This document shows, in pieces, positions 33,639 to 46,055 of a stretch of DNA of 64,000 bases. Positions within the stretch are counted from its first letter, which is position 1. Each line of letters opens with the position of its first letter. Below the pieces are notes generated by a model that was given only the letters and a program-made list of their open reading frames with translations, searched no databases and was not told the DNA's origin. Position numbers and translations under genes: made by a program. The stretch spans positions 164,026,388-164,090,387 of the forward strand of contig OY294068.1 in NCBI GenBank assembly GCA_958510875.1, given 5' to 3'. The DNA comes from Endomychus coccineus. Its lineage: Eukaryota; Arthropoda; Insecta; Coleoptera; Endomychidae.

Positions 33639-34683
33639 TGAGGGCAAGGGGAAAAGTCCCTGAAAAATTAAACAAGAAATGATTCAATTAGTCAATACTT
33701 ATTTTATTTCTCAAAATAATCTGCGTCCAATGTTTTCCTAATTTTTCCAATACGATTTACGTAGTCCTTCAAAATAGGCGTTTGTTGCAGTAATGTCCTC
33801 ATCGCTGCAGTCAAATCCCTTTTTGCCGAGTCATTTCTTTAAGTTTGGAAATAGATAGATCATAGGTGTCCAAATCTGGAGATTATGATGGATGACGAAT
33901 CAATTCTTAGCGCAATTCATGCAATTTTGCCATTGCGACTACCAACCTGTGCGCAGTTGCGTTCTCCTGGTGGAAGAACACTTTTTCCTTTGCCAAATGT
34001 GGCCGCTTTCGCCTCAAATCGGCGTCGAATGGATTCAACAGCTCTGCATACGCCGGTGATCGTTTTATTCTTTCCAAGGTAATCAAATCGAACGATACCG
34101 TGTGCATCCCAAAAACTGTCGCCATGACTTTGTTGGCCAAACACTCCTTTGAAGTTGTCACACGGTCGCGCATGTTGTCAACAGAGAGCAAATGTGGCAA
34201 CCGTTTAGCAGATAGCTTTTTCGTATTCAAAAAACTATGCAAAATGATCCGTACCCGTTCGGTTGTGATGCCCATGGCCTCAGCAATATCGTGCACTTTA
34301 ACTCGCCGATCGTTCAATATCATACCATGGATTTTATCGGAGATTTCTGGCGTTGTAACCTCAATTGGACGACCAGAAGGTTCGGCGTCCTTTGTGGTCA
34401 TACTACCATAACGAAAATCAGTAAGCCAGTTGTGAAGTTGTGAACACAAGAAATAGTGTTTGATCAAGGTGCAAAATTCACCTTTTTTTTCCATGTTTAC
34501 AAAAATCTTCCAATGTTCCTTGCTTTAGATGGGGGTCAAAACAGAACTGAATGACATATTAGCCTGAAAATTTTAATGCATCTTAGTTAAAGATAGTACT
34601 AGTACATCACAAATCTTACATGGGATTTTCGATTGTGGCGCCATCTGTTCTATTTTTCAGGAATTTTTCACCTTTCTCTCGTA
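33639..34683 (-). mobile_element. Mariner transposon, internally deleted (copy 1)
   Basis: The ends GAGGGCAAGG...GTCCCTGAAAAATTA and the inverse TTTTTCAGGAATTTTTCACC match copy 2 at 54405-57691. At about 1045 bp it is shorter than the usual 1.3 kb because the middle of the transposase is missing. Both ends are slightly degraded, and the TA duplication is not clear. Confidence 0.8.
33907..34494 (-). pseudogene. Mariner transposase, deleted and shifted
   Basis: Starts MEKKGEF. The N-terminal helix-turn-helix region is shortened, then NWLTDFRYGSMTTKDAEPSG and RPIEVTTPEI follow (the usual GRP linker). EAMGITTERVRIILH forms the second HTH. After NMRDRVTTSKECL the frame jumps to ANKVMATVFGMHTVS, so the segment with the first catalytic Asp (the DETW region) is deleted. 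It continues to KEKVFFHQENATAH, where the expected DN is EN. It cannot be active. Confidence 0.85.
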
Positions 34684-34689
34684 CATAGG

Positions 34690-36265
34690 ACATTCCCTGA
34701 CCTTATGCCCCAAATTTATTTGTAAAAATATGAATAGTGAGATGAGATTATGTAAAAAAAATATATTAGGTCCAGAGGGTCTTTCTGAAAAATTACCTGG
34801 GACCCCTGTTCTTGAAGTTATACAACAGGATAAGCAGTTTTGATAGTGGCTAAATGAGATAATATTATTGACCTATACTTTTGCACGTATTTAGTGAAAT
34901 TTGATCAAATTGCATCATATAACTTATATACAGCCAAGAAAACCAATGTTATTCTTTTATCCAGTAAACCAACCCCCAATAATTTGAAAATAAATAAACA
35001 AGCGCACGTTTATAAGAGTTCAACAATGAACGTAATCCCATCCAGACATCATTACAGTCTGTTTATAAAAAGGTCCTCCCTCATGTATCTGAGATACATA
35101 CAAATCGCCAACGCCAACTAAAAAAGATGAAAGCGCTCTCTTAATCAAGTTCCGAAAACAGTTGACACGCGACCAAACAACACACTATCGCCTAGCATAA
35201 CAAGCGTCGATGGCGCGATAGTCCTTTGTTACTTCATTGTTGCTTCGTTGTTAAACCTAAATAAATACGAAATAATTACAGCACTAGTTGGTAAGGGGAC
35301 CTCCTGCTGGTAGAGCCTACTGCGCTCGGATTTCTCATAATATCCCAGATCACGATTGATTCACGGTTCATTGTTAATTCACGATTACATTTACGACAGT
35401 TTATCGTGAACAAAATTTTCTCTTCTAGAGAGCCGTTCTGTGATTGTGATGATATGTTTTATTCTACTTCTCGGGAATTCATATAAGAATAATAAACTGG
35501 TAGAACGTAGATAATGATAATTTTATATTAAAACTGTTTCTATCATTTTGGTTGTACAGGTTGGGCAAATTTTAATGTTTGTATAGGGTAACTCGATAAC
35601 TGTAGAAGATACAAAAAAATGGAAGTCACATTCTTAATATCCTTTTTTGAGACAAATTCGCGGGAGGAAACAACAATTTTCTATCGTCTTTTGTTTTCGA
35701 GTTATAAAAAAAGTCCCATTTTCGACTTTTAGACATTTGAGAATATTGTGGTTGTTTGTAAAGTTAGGAGAAAGTAACTTTTACATTCTTGAGTCACTTT
35801 TTTCTGTGTAATCCAGTGGCGTCGAGAAAATTTGGAAAAAAAGATGCAATTTCGAGCTATGGCCTAAAGTTGTACTTTTTAAAAATAGAAATCAGTTGGC
35901 TATGGTTTAGTTAAATCGGATGTATCATTATGTCCGGTCGCTTTGGTAGTGTAAGTATTTAATACCGAAAATGATATTTTACTATATCACTCTTCTTTGC
36001 TGGAAATCAGTTGGTTGCAGTTAATTGTATAAGGCTTGAAATTCCAGACTCCGCTTCAATCTGACGACTTGAAATTGAAGGATTTGCAATCGTCATTCCA
36101 ATTACAGATATACTAGTTTCTTTGGGAACTTAAGTGTCTCATACATTTTCATATTCATGAAGTAAGAAAGTCTATCAATTGTAATGTTTTATTGCTTAAT
36201 TTCACCTATTCAATTTAACATGGTATCAATGATAACAGCATCACATTTGAGAAGTTCCGAAAAAC
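34690..36265. other. Unassigned; possible foldback inner-arm relic
   Basis: Around 35568-35960 there is a stretch with CCAGTGGCGTCGAGAAAA, like the inner arms of foldbacks A and B, but no matching inverted arm. Otherwise nothing is recognised. Confidence 0.35.
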
Positions 36266-36269
36266 TGAA

Positions 36270-37800
36270 TTGAAATAAAATTACTCTAATTACAGGCCAG
36301 AAAATGTGTTAATGATTAATTGTAAGAAAAATGAAATTCGAGAATTCAATATCAAAAATTGAAGCAATTATGGGCTCTACATTTGAGGTAAAATTCCCAA
36401 CACATAATACATCATCGCATTTTTAGTACTTTCTCACATATGATATCACCATACCAACATGGATTTGTCCAACGGAGATCTACGGTTACGAATCTTATTT
36501 GTTTGAACATGTATATTGCTGCTGTTCTTGACAACCAAGGACAGGTTGACGTTTAATATTCAGATTTTCGAAGGCCTTTGATAAACCTGATCTCACTATT
36601 CTTATAGGCAAGCTCAAATCGATTGGGTGTAGTACCTCCTTAGTAGCGTTCTTTTGCTCATACCACATCAATAGATCGCATTTTGTGCAGTATTACGATC
36701 AAAGATCAAATTCATTCATTGCCAAATCCGGTTTGCCTCAAGGATCAAATCTTGGTCCTCTACTGTTCCTGTTATTTATTAATGATTTGGCTGAGAGCAT
36801 AATCGGCTTGAACCTAATTTTGGTTGATGGCTTGAGAATATTTTCAGAAATAAAGACCATAGATGACTGCTATGCACTACAAAATGATCTGGACAATATT
36901 TTTGAATGGTACGCCAACAATCAATTGAGTCTAAATATTAGTAAATGTTGTGTTGTTAGCTTCAGTCGTAAAGTCCATCCTATTTCCTTCGATTATTTTT
37001 TAGATTCAGTAATCATTTCTCCTAGTACTACAGTAAAAGACTTAGGTGTTCTATACGATCATCGTTCACTTTTAATCTACATATAAGTGATATGTGTGCT
37101 AAAGCTAATAGAATTTTAGGATTTTTACTTAGGCATTTCAAATATTTCAACAATTTGGAGGTACTACAAACACAATTCAATTCATTGGTTAGACCAAAAC
37201 TGGAGTATGCTTCACTCATCTGGTAATTTCAGATTACACTAATTGGAAGCATTCAACGTAAATATTTGAAATATCTCTGGTTTAGATCTTTCAATATCTT
37301 TCCTAGAACAGGTTTCAACCATCAATTATTATTATCAACATTTGATTGACTGACACCTGAAGTGAGCATAAGAATAAGGAGCACAATATTCCTCCATAAT
37401 TTGTTGAATAATAATATTGACTGCAGTTACTTTATTAGGTAAATTAAATTTTGTTGTACCTAGATTATCTTCTCGCTGTCCTTTAACTTTTTACAATGTT
37501 TGGTATAATACAAATGTCCGATATTTGTCATGACAACAAACTTTAATGTTATTTGTTCACAATGTGACTTATTTTTCAGTAATATTCAGTGTCTTATTAC
37601 TGTGGTCAGGTAAAGTTATTTATCACCATGTAATTTAAAAATTTAGGCAGTTTATTTTCATTATTCCTATTAGATATTATTTTTGTTGTATATTTCTTGT
37701 TATTATTTATATCACATTGCTCTGTATTGTTTGTCCTATAATTGGGTTAACCTGTTGGGCATATATCTCAAATAAATGAATAAATAAATAAATAAATATA
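36270..37800 (+). pseudogene. Jockey-like LINE reverse transcriptase remnant
   Basis: Begins with NYSNYRP at 36280, then SPYQHGFVQRRSTVTNLICL, SDFSKAFDK and, in the longest frame (36685-37086), SGLPQGSNLGPLLFLLFIND. The catalytic F/YADD is LVDG, so it is dead. Downstream comes NNQLSLNISKCCVVSFSRK, then SVIISPSTTVKDLGVL, a shift, and SLVRPKLEYASLIW. The 3' end carries an AATA repeat (37780-37800). It belongs to the same family as 61762-63287. Confidence 0.8.
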
Positions 37801-37904
37801 TTTAGCTTTTGAATTGTAGTAATAAGACTAATAAAAGAGTTGGATAATTTGAGATTTGAGAAGTCGTCTACTATATACCCACATTTTTTTTACTATATAC
37901 GAGA

Positions 37905-38885
37905 GGCCTTGAAGAACTCGAGGCTTTGTGAGAGCACAACAATTGATATGAAGACCAGAACACTGTGGCATAGCGAGCAACGAAAAAGCAGATGAACTAG
38001 CCAGATTGTTTTTTTTCTATATACTACGACTACACGAGAAGTGAACATATAATGTTCAAAGAACATCGTGTGAGCCAACGGTAGAAAGTGGGCAGGGGAG
38101 ATGGGCATTGGCATTTATCTTGAAAGTTTGCACGTTATAGACATAAGAGATTACTTCACACGTCAAAGAGTATCACAACTTCATCTTTCGTTAGAGAAAT
38201 GAGGTCTGGTAGGAAGTAGTTTGACAGGTGTTGAGCTTGATAGTAGAGGAGCAAACTTGGAATCTTCCGTGATGGAGTAACATACGAGATTTCTGAAGAA
38301 CACCGACCACGGAAATAGGTATAGAAAAGAAAGAGATTGCTTACCTTCCTTCGATGTCTTAGAGTTAGACGTGAATTAACTCTTGGCACGGAATATAGAA
38401 GTTTTGGCGAAGTGCTTCTCGCAATGGACCTCACATAATCGTCCCATGGGAGGGTGCTGTTGGTGGTGATACCAATTATGGATATGGAGGGCTTCATAGG
38501 TGTAGTTGTACCTGACTTCATCATATCAGGGATTGTGGGATGCGTATTCCTCGTGAAAATACAGTTTGAGTTCTGATTGCATTAAACTCTACTAGATTAT
38601 CAGATCCCCATTTCAAAATCGTTTCCAGATGTCCATGTCATTTGATGATATTGAGGCTCTACACATGAGAAAGCGGTATGAAGTGTACCATCATCAGAAT
38701 CAGCAGAAACAAAGTTGGTGCAAGAGTGATCCATGTGCAACACCAGCGTTATTAGCCATTGTACCGGAGGAGACTTTGTCAATCACCACATGGAGTGATC
38801 TATCTGAGAGAAAACTCGAAAGTTAACGACAAAGTTGAGGCGGCAAACCATATAACGGAAGTTTCCCAGTGCCAGACTCGGTCAA
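37905..38885 (-). pseudogene. LINE reverse transcriptase C-terminal remnant
   Basis: The minus-strand frame at 38156-38524 has ISIIGITTNSTLPWDDYVRS, SPKLLYSVPRVNS, RHRRKVSNLFLFYTYFRGRC and SSEISYVTPS. This is the region after the palm domain, in the style of R1/Jockey-like LINEs. There are stops and frameshifts on both sides. Its sister copy is at 60860-61761. Confidence 0.65.
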
Positions 38886-38889
38886 ATGC

Positions 38890-39820
38890 TTTGGAGATCC
38901 AATGCTACAGCTAGAGATCCTCCATATAGCAGATACCTTGCTGATCTCTGCCGGTTATTCACAGGAGATCCTTTAATGAACAATTGAGAAACTAATGGTG
39001 TTGTTTTCATTACGTTTTACTATCGTTGCATCTATTTGCAATGGAAGTAGTTATTTTCTACAAAAAGGCACATCGAAATACTATCTCTCATATGTTGCTT
39101 CAATAGTTATACATGGACCACTTCGTCATGGTTCAATATTTTTATTGGAGTAGGATAACTTGTAGCTTTTCTCACCTCTTGAAATCAGGAACAGGAATAG
39201 TTATAATGAAGCAAAGCTGACGCTCATGTTAAAAAACTGTTGATGATCATTATTTTTTTTAATCTGCACAATCTAATTAGCACGTGGCAGAGGAGAATTA
39301 TATTCCTAATTGTGTTTCATTATGTTTGAAAAAGTTTACTAAAATTGTTACAATTAAAAGTATAAGCGGACGACTTGGCATGAAATAAAAACAGCCGTAA
39401 GCAGTTTGTACGTTGTTAAACACACGGTTGTGAGGTTTTTCTCTGTTTTTGCTGGTGTGCGGAGCACTGCGTCAATGTTGCCAACCCTTAGCGGGCAGTA
39501 ATTGATTCAATAAGTATAAAAACACGTTTGCCAACCCCGACATACCAAACAATCCGATATCATACTGGTACAATAAAAATAAATATCAGATACACAAAAT
39601 AACATGTGACTGCGAACAGCTTCCGTATTGTGAAATAAATTAATCATATTTAATTGATGTACAAAGTGAATAATAATTTTTTGCTTACTTCAAGCGAACA
39701 ATTTGGATGAACGATATAAAATTTCAGAGCTTTTGAATAAAGTCAGTGATTTTACAGTTTCGACATTCACTACGTGTAAATCCATTCGTAATGAATGGTA
39801 AAACACATTTACACAATAAT
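38890..39820. other. No feature recognised
   Basis: AT-rich DNA between the LINE remnant and the next PLE end. Confidence 0.4.
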
Positions 39821-39821
39821 A

Positions 39822-40385
39822 AACTATAAAAGAGTTCACACTGTGAATACACTATGATACTATAAATAAAATATAATCACCTTTATCCACTAAAAATATT
39901 ATTAAGGTGGTGAGGACCTTTCAGCTACCAAGTAGCCATCATCAGAGTAAACTAAATTATAAATCAAAATGTGCCTGATTAAATACTAGTTGGGGATAAT
40001 AATGTTAACAAGGGGTTACCCTCAGCTGGAGATTAATTGTAAATTAATACAGTTAAAATGTTCCTTCTAGTTTAACCCACATACAATTTTGAACACGACT
40101 CACAATCGATTTTGTAAATTCCGGATTTGTAGAAGTCGGAAACATTATCAAAGGTGATTGTATCGCAAATTTAGAAAACATATTATGGAATTCATTCATT
40201 ACTGAAGGATGATGAGTGAAAGTTTTGAATTTTATTAGAGTATTTGAAGTTAATTTCTTTAAATAGGTTAGTTCGCTACGTTCCAATTTCCTTTTTTGTT
40301 TAGAAATTAGATTATTGATCAAAGATTTGTCGTAACCTTTGTCCAACCATAATTGCTGAAGTATCTCAGCTTCGTTTTTATAATT
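39822..40385 (-). pseudogene. PLE 3' end with RT-thumb fragment
   Basis: The terminal block (GAGTTCACACTGTGAATACA) and a ribozyme motif at 39911-39949. Core and GAAA are intact, but helix I is mismatched (CACC) and one helix II pair is G-U. It then continues to a minus frame (40053-40346) with WMDKGYDKSLI-like helices, KLERSELTYLKKLTSNTL and KFKTFTHHPSVMNEFH, the PLE segment between reverse transcriptase and endonuclease. The GIY-YIG domain itself is mostly deleted. Confidence 0.65.
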
Positions 40386-40564
40386 TTACTGGCTCAAAGG
40401 GACGCTTAATATCATCACTTATCCTTAAATTAACTTTATTTCATTCCCATTCTACTATATAAAGTCAGTGTTGATACATAAATAATAAAATGAAAATATT
40501 TGATGAATTACAAATTTCCGCATGGAGACAGACTGAGAATGTCACCATGGTAAATCCTGCCTAT

Positions 40565-40945
40565 AGTAAAAGGCGACTGAAAGAATAACCACGGGTGTTT
40601 TCCTCATCGCCCTGTGAAAAACCACCAAAGATGATGCAAAGTGGGTAAACCCCATGTTTCAGTGTTCGGTCTATGGTTCCAGTCTCACCCACTTTCCTGC
40701 CACCCTACGCAAACCGACATTATATCCATTCCAGGTTTTTCTTAAAAGTACTGGTGATGGAACCTCCTAGAGTAAAATACTCCGGAAGAAAAATACCTCT
40801 TCATTCGGATTTCAGGGCAAAGGGTGTTCGGGGGTTCAAAAATATAAACTCGAAGATAGACCTCTGTAACATCCGAGGTCTTAGCAGAAACATGAATTAT
40901 GTTCATCATCACCTGCAGACCGACAAACCAGACATACTGGCCTTA
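40565..40945 (+). pseudogene. LINE endonuclease, N-terminal part
   Basis: The frame from 40673 ends KIDLCNIRGLSRNMNYVHHH, then LQTDKPDILAL. CNIRGLSRN is the first APE endonuclease strand with its catalytic Asn, and DILALTE is the expected Glu strand. The frame is cut exactly within LTE by the insertion at 40946 and resumes at 41461 (TETQVNLSTNTTYMLCPGYD). Confidence 0.75.
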
Positions 40946-41458
40946 TAGTCCAGGCAATAAGCCCGGAAAAAGACCATAATAAAAAAAATATATAGTAAGC
41001 TAGAATTTCTAATTTTTTTTGCATTTTGTTCCTAATACCCTACAGATCATTCATGACTATCAAGACAGCGGGGGTCGACCTTTCTACCCTCTCAAAACGG
41101 GGTTTCAACCCCTCAGAGGAGCATCCTTATAAAAACAGTCCAAAATTAATGAATTGAGAGCTGAAAAGGACACCTAGTATGTTTTTTGGGTCGCTGATCA
41201 TGATTCCGCAGTTAGTTTTCTGTGGAAAATTTATATATCATATATTGTTTATAATTTTGTTGTAAAAATGACGTCTAGTAGGTTTTTTGGGTCGCTGATC
41301 ACGATTCCGCTGTTATTTTTTCCAAAAAACTCTCTCCACATGTAAATTTTGGGAAATTTGAGATTTTCCTGAGACGTTTGTGAACAATAAAGTATAATTA
41401 TGTTGCAAAAATTACCTCTAGTAGGTTTTTTGGGTCGCTGATCACGACCCAAAAAACC
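40946..41458. mobile_element. TAGTCCAG-family insertion in LINE ORF, right end truncated
   Basis: The left end TAGTCCAGGCAATAAGCCCGG matches the element at 2937. Removing 513 bp and one TA restores ...CTGGCCTTAACTGAGACGCAG, the LALTETQ codons of the host LINE. TA occurs at 40944-40945 and 41459-41460. The body has three copies of a GGTTTTTTGGGTCGCTGATCA word (about 41185, 41281 and 41423). The right end is not an inverted copy of the left. It stops at a palindrome of that word. Confidence 0.75.
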
Positions 41459-41459
41459 T
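41423..41459. repeat. Perfect palindrome, 15-bp arms
   Basis: AGGTTTTTTGGGTCG, a 7-bp centre CTGATCA, then the exact inverse CGACCCAAAAAACCT. It marks the right limit of the insertion and may be the deletion joint of two inverted arms. Confidence 0.85.
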
Positions 41460-41460
41460 A

Positions 41461-42070
41461 ACTGAGACGCAGGTCAATCTATCCACCAACACGACCTATA
41501 TGCTCTGCCCTGGCTACGATCTCCACACACGTTTCAGATACAAAGGAGCTATCTGTCTCTTTTTCATAAATGATCTCTCATGTCACCGAGAAGAGAATCT
41601 AGAACCACAAGAATTCGATGTAATGTGGCTTAAGCTTAATAATCACAAACAGACAAAATTTGTCGGTCTTTATTTATAACTCATGGTGAACTCTTCGAAT
41701 TTCTTTCACTGAAACTTGACCTTATTCAGCAGAACTTCCCAGCAGCTGAAATTGTCATCATGGGCTCATGTTCTCAAACAAGGCGGATGGCGCGGGGCGA
41801 CAGACTGAGGCCTTCGCCATTACCATTGTCTCGAGCAGTTAATTAATAAACCAACACGGATCCCTAATATCAACTATCATTATGCGAATACGCTTGTCTT
41901 ATTCCTCACTAACAATCCAGAAGTCAGCCGACTGGTATGTTCTTGGCATTTTTTTCCCAGTTTCCTTGGAATAGCGTATGTTTTGAATCTGATGACCCAA
42001 CGCAATTTGAGAAAGAGATCTCGAATATTATCAGGTTAGGAATGGAATCTTACCTACCACGTACAAACAG
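41461..42070 (+). pseudogene. LINE endonuclease, C-terminal part
   Basis: Continues the host LINE: TETQVNLSTNTTYMLCPGYD, then LHTRFRYKGAICLF and, after a shift, EQLINKPTRIPNINYHYANT, LVLFLTNNPEVSR. These are endonuclease strands up to the region preceding the Ser/Thr-Asp-His motif. Stops and frameshifts show that it is dead. No reverse transcriptase follows. Confidence 0.7.
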
Positions 42071-43688
42071 ATTACCGTTATTTGGTGAACCATGGTTCAA
42101 TTGGCCAATTATATATTATATAACCCTTAATCCATCTATGAAGTTGGTATGCTCCGATATCTAATGATCATAAGGTTATATATAATTGTTTGTCTTGGTT
42201 GGGTTCAAATAAAATTAATCTTTAATAAAGGAGTGGAACTTTAGTAATATTTACAACAATCACAGATATATACATATACACAATTTGCAAATATCGATTC
42301 AATAAATACGAAACAAATATTAAAAATTCAACTTATAAATAAACAAATACGATAACTTAGCTTATGAAAATCCAGGCAGTTTTACGTTCTTATTGATTTC
42401 ATTATTGCATCGATATATTTCAGATATGATCCACATTCTAGCCAATATTCAGTTAAGAATGAAAAGTTCAATTTTTTTGTAGATATAGAAGTGATCCAAT
42501 ATCCAATTTATATTACGTATTCACACGCAGCAAAAGAAGAAAAAAGAAAAAAATTCTTTTCAAGTAAGAATTAATACAGGAAAAAAAAACTGAATGACCG
42601 AATGGCTCACGTTGGTTTTGGACGAAAATGTTCTTGGTACCCAAGTTTAAAATTACTACAAGTTCTACTTATATGAAAGTTATCACATTCCTTGACTGTG
42701 TTTCAAGAATTTTGACGAAAATCTTCATGTTATTGAAGAAACAATTAATGGGTAATCTAAATTTCACTGTGTTACATAATACGGTTGATCGTGCTGGTAT
42801 AATAAAGTTATTATTTTTCATTAATTCCTCGCAATATTATTTAATGAGACACATTCATCAAACTTATAGTATATTTACTGGTATTTTGGTGACTGATTTA
42901 AGTATATTTTACCCGCATGATATTTTAAAAACGCATCTAAAGCTACCCTTATTTCTAATAAAAGCAAACATTTGTACACCACCCCTATCTAGTCGGTTTG
43001 CTTTATTTGCGTTGTATATGTGCAATTACAATATAATGATTTTGGTTAGGTATTATTAATTTAGAATTATTATTGTCGGAATGAGTCCGTCCCCGGGGCG
43101 TATTGTTGTCCCCAGCATCTTGCAGGAGTAATTGTCTTTGGCCGATAGACTGAAAGTGACTTCGCTGTGTACATTAGGAGGACGCTGGACTCACAATCTG
43201 CAAGTTTAATCGGGTGAGAGTAAGGGTGAACACTTGAATTTATACCTCATTAAACCCTCTACCCATGGGAAAGTTTGGTTTAGTTTGTTTGCAGAGGCAG
43301 TAAGTTGTTATGCTTTGGTCACTAGTGAGCTTTGTGAGTCAATAAGTTTATCAATGTTGTTTGACGTATTTCTATGCACTTACAAAAATTACAAATAACT
43401 GATTTTAAGTATTTAGATTAAAGAAAGGTTATGAAAAATATATTAAATCAGTCAAAATAATAAAATCAAATATGAAAACATAAAAATTCACATTTGAATA
43501 ATATTAGACGAATAATCTAAAAAAGAGTTCACACTGTGGATACGTTATAATACGATAAATAAGGAATAATCAGTTTTAATATCACAAGAGCATAGAAAAT
43601 AATCGATTATACTTCCAAGTCATCGGATGTATTCTGGTGTTTTAAGGATATAAGGTTGGTATAATTGAAAATTTTCGTCACGATTATA
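42071..43688. other. Unassigned; one 143-codon ORF without homology seen
   Basis: An ORF at 42628-43059 is Leu/Ile/Phe-rich with no motif I know and ordinary AT-rich composition. I treat it as chance. A short PLE end lies at 43505-43572 (GAGTTCACACTGTGGATACG). Confidence 0.4.
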
Positions 43689-45542
43689 CAGGGTTTCCTG
43701 CATAAGAACCGACACAGAGCAGGAGCATGTAGGGGGCACCAAAATATGATAATTTAATTTAATTTATAATAAATTGAGAAATTCTTCTACATCAACATCA
43801 GGTGAATCATCACAACAGAACCAGTATAAAAACTAATTCAGGAAAATTATGTTCCTTTAGGTCTAATTTTCTTTAGGTTTTGCATAAACTCGAACTATGT
43901 GAAGCTATAGGCATATTAAGATTTCTTTTGGTACGGACACTCGATTGTGGGGATATTTCTTCGAATTGTATTAATCATTGTAATTAATCGTTATGACAAA
44001 TTAAAAATATCAACGTAAAGCTTGCGTTTTCCCCTCCAGTGGCTATTGACTTGTTCTGTTATACAAATAATAGTTGTTAATTCGATTTATATACAAATAA
44101 TTGTTCCTATATGTATTACTACGCAACTTTGGACACTGTATTTTTAGTAATTGAGCCTAAAGTAGATATTCTACCTCGGCTCATTACCGATATTTTATAA
44201 TAATAATCATAATAATAACCCAGAGAAAAAAAAAATAAGATAAGAAGACGTTCTTTAAAAATAATACCTCTATAACAAGTTGCACCCCTGAGAACTTATA
44301 GACCTTCGAAAAGGGACTTTAAATTTTGAAAAAAATTAATATCTCAATTATGCTTCAACTTAGAAAACCAAATTTGGTACACGTTGTATACGTTCCAAGA
44401 GTATCAATCGACAGTAAGTAGAGTTCAGTTGGATCATTTTAAAGGGTTGATAAGGGATGGTGCACCCTTGAAATTTGTCAGAATTTTTTAACCCAATCGC
44501 AATTTCAAAAAAATGTTACTTTTTTCATGGGAAACTTTGTTTTAAAACTTTTTTACTCTTGTAATTTTTCAATAAGCTTTGTCGTTTTCGAGGAAAACGC
44601 GAATAAATAAAAGCATATAAGTAGCTATGTTATTTAAAATCATCGAATGTTCAAAAGTTGACTATGAAATTTAACGTCAATCAGAAAACTAAGTAATTCA
44701 TTTTAAATAATAGTTTGTTAAGTGTGTTAAAAATGACCGGAAAATTTTCATTTAGTGAGCAAGTTGACATATTATTGGTATTAGGTTTCTGTGAAGGAAA
44801 TTTCAGAAAAAGTGTTAAACAGTATCGCAAAAGATTCCCTAGTCGTGTAATTCCCCATAGAGAAACCTTTTCCGATGTTGAGCGACGGGCTCGAGAAACA
44901 GGTAAGTTTTTCAGCAACTCGAGAACGTGCTACTGCAATAACAGGACAAAACGAGGAAATACTTTTAAATAGAATTGAAGATGACACACATATCAGCACA
45001 AGAATTCTAAATGAAAATTTTCCGGTCATTTTTAACACGCTTAACAAACTATTATTTAAAATGAATTACTCAGTTTTCAGATTGTCAAGTTTGACGTTTA
45101 ATTTAATAGCCAACTTTTGAAAATTCGATGATTTTAAATAACAATTCGCATTCTCGTCGAAAACGATAAAGTTTATTGAAAAATTACAACAGTAAAAAAG
45201 TTTTAAAAGAAAATTTCCCATAAAAAAAGTAATATTTTTTTGAAATTGCGATTGGGTTGAAAAATTCTGTCAAATTTCAAGGGTGCACCATCCCTTATCA
45301 ACCCTTTAATACGATCCAACTGAACTCTACTTACTGTCGATTAATAGTCTTGGAACGCATACAACGTGTACCAAATTTGGTTTTTCTAAATGAAGTATAA
45401 TTGAGATATTAATTTTTTCAAAATTTAAAGTCCCACTTTGAGGGGGTGCATTTTGGTATGGAGGTTAGTTGCATTAAATCATCATATTTTGGGGCTTCCT
45501 ACATGCTCCTGCTCTGTGTCGGTTCTTATGCGCGACATCCTG
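43689..45542. mobile_element. Foldback element C with internal DUF4817-type exon
   Basis: The ends CAGGGTTTCCTGCATAAG and the inverse CTTATGCGCGACATCCTG are flanked by TA (43687-43688 and 45543-45544). Outer arms 43689-43755 and 45485-45542 match, as do inner arms 44266-44770 and 44990-45484. About 500 bp (43756-44265) is extra in the left arm only. The inner arms include the first ~20 codons of a gene, so the palindrome is a head-to-head duplication of the element's 5' end. The superfamily is inferred as TA-targeting, IS630/Tc1/mariner-like. Confidence 0.8.
44733..44901 (+). pseudogene. First exon of DUF4817-like helix-turn-helix gene
   Basis: Starts MTGKFSFSEQVDILLVLG, then FCEGNFRKSVKQYRKRFPSR, VIPHRETFSDVERRARETG. 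This matches the short N-terminal domain (DUF4817) found in many insect transposon proteins that precede a DDE transposase. It ends at a GAAACAG/GTAAGT splice donor. No DDE exon is present. An inverted copy of the first ~20 codons lies at 45031-44990. Confidence 0.6.
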
Positions 45543-45544
45543 TA

Positions 45545-46055
45545 TAATGAATAGAACAATAATAATAAATTATTGACCATTTATTTTGTATTAATATACG
45601 ATATATACAATAATTGTATATAAAATTTGAAACATTGTTATCTGTCGATGAGCTTGAGCTATCTATATTGGTAGTACATGGCAGGGTTCGTTTTCTCATT
45701 TTTTCATCGATGTTAAGATGATATTCGTTGTTTAGTTTTAGGTATGGTTTGGGAGGACTCACTTGAAGAATGACCAGTAATTTGAATAACTTCTTGTAAG
45801 TTGGCTACAGATTTTGTTTAAATTGCTTACAGCGGAGGAACTATTTAAATGAGTGGTTATTTTTACCTTCCTGATACATCAATCCCAATACTTTGCGTGC
45901 CTAGACTTGTTCACTTACTGAGTTGGCTGATACCCATTGGACAATTTTTGTACCAAATACCTGTCTTCTTCTAATCCGGATTTGGAGTTAAGAACAATCG
46001 ATTCGTTTTGATATTTGGTAATCTTTTGCTTAATATTTTCTGGAGTAGACGCACT
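45545..46055. other. No feature recognised
   Basis: Short ORFs only; flank of foldback C. Confidence 0.35.

Noticed and set aside
33885..34443. Plus-strand ORFs across the mariner
   Set aside because: Antisense shadows of the transposase.
35280..35345. GC-richer patch resembling a tRNA
   Set aside because: No cloverleaf pairing or intact A/B box arrangement could be drawn.
42628..43059. 143-codon ORF on the plus strand
   Set aside because: Hydrophobic, AT-driven composition, no motif, no splice or promoter support.
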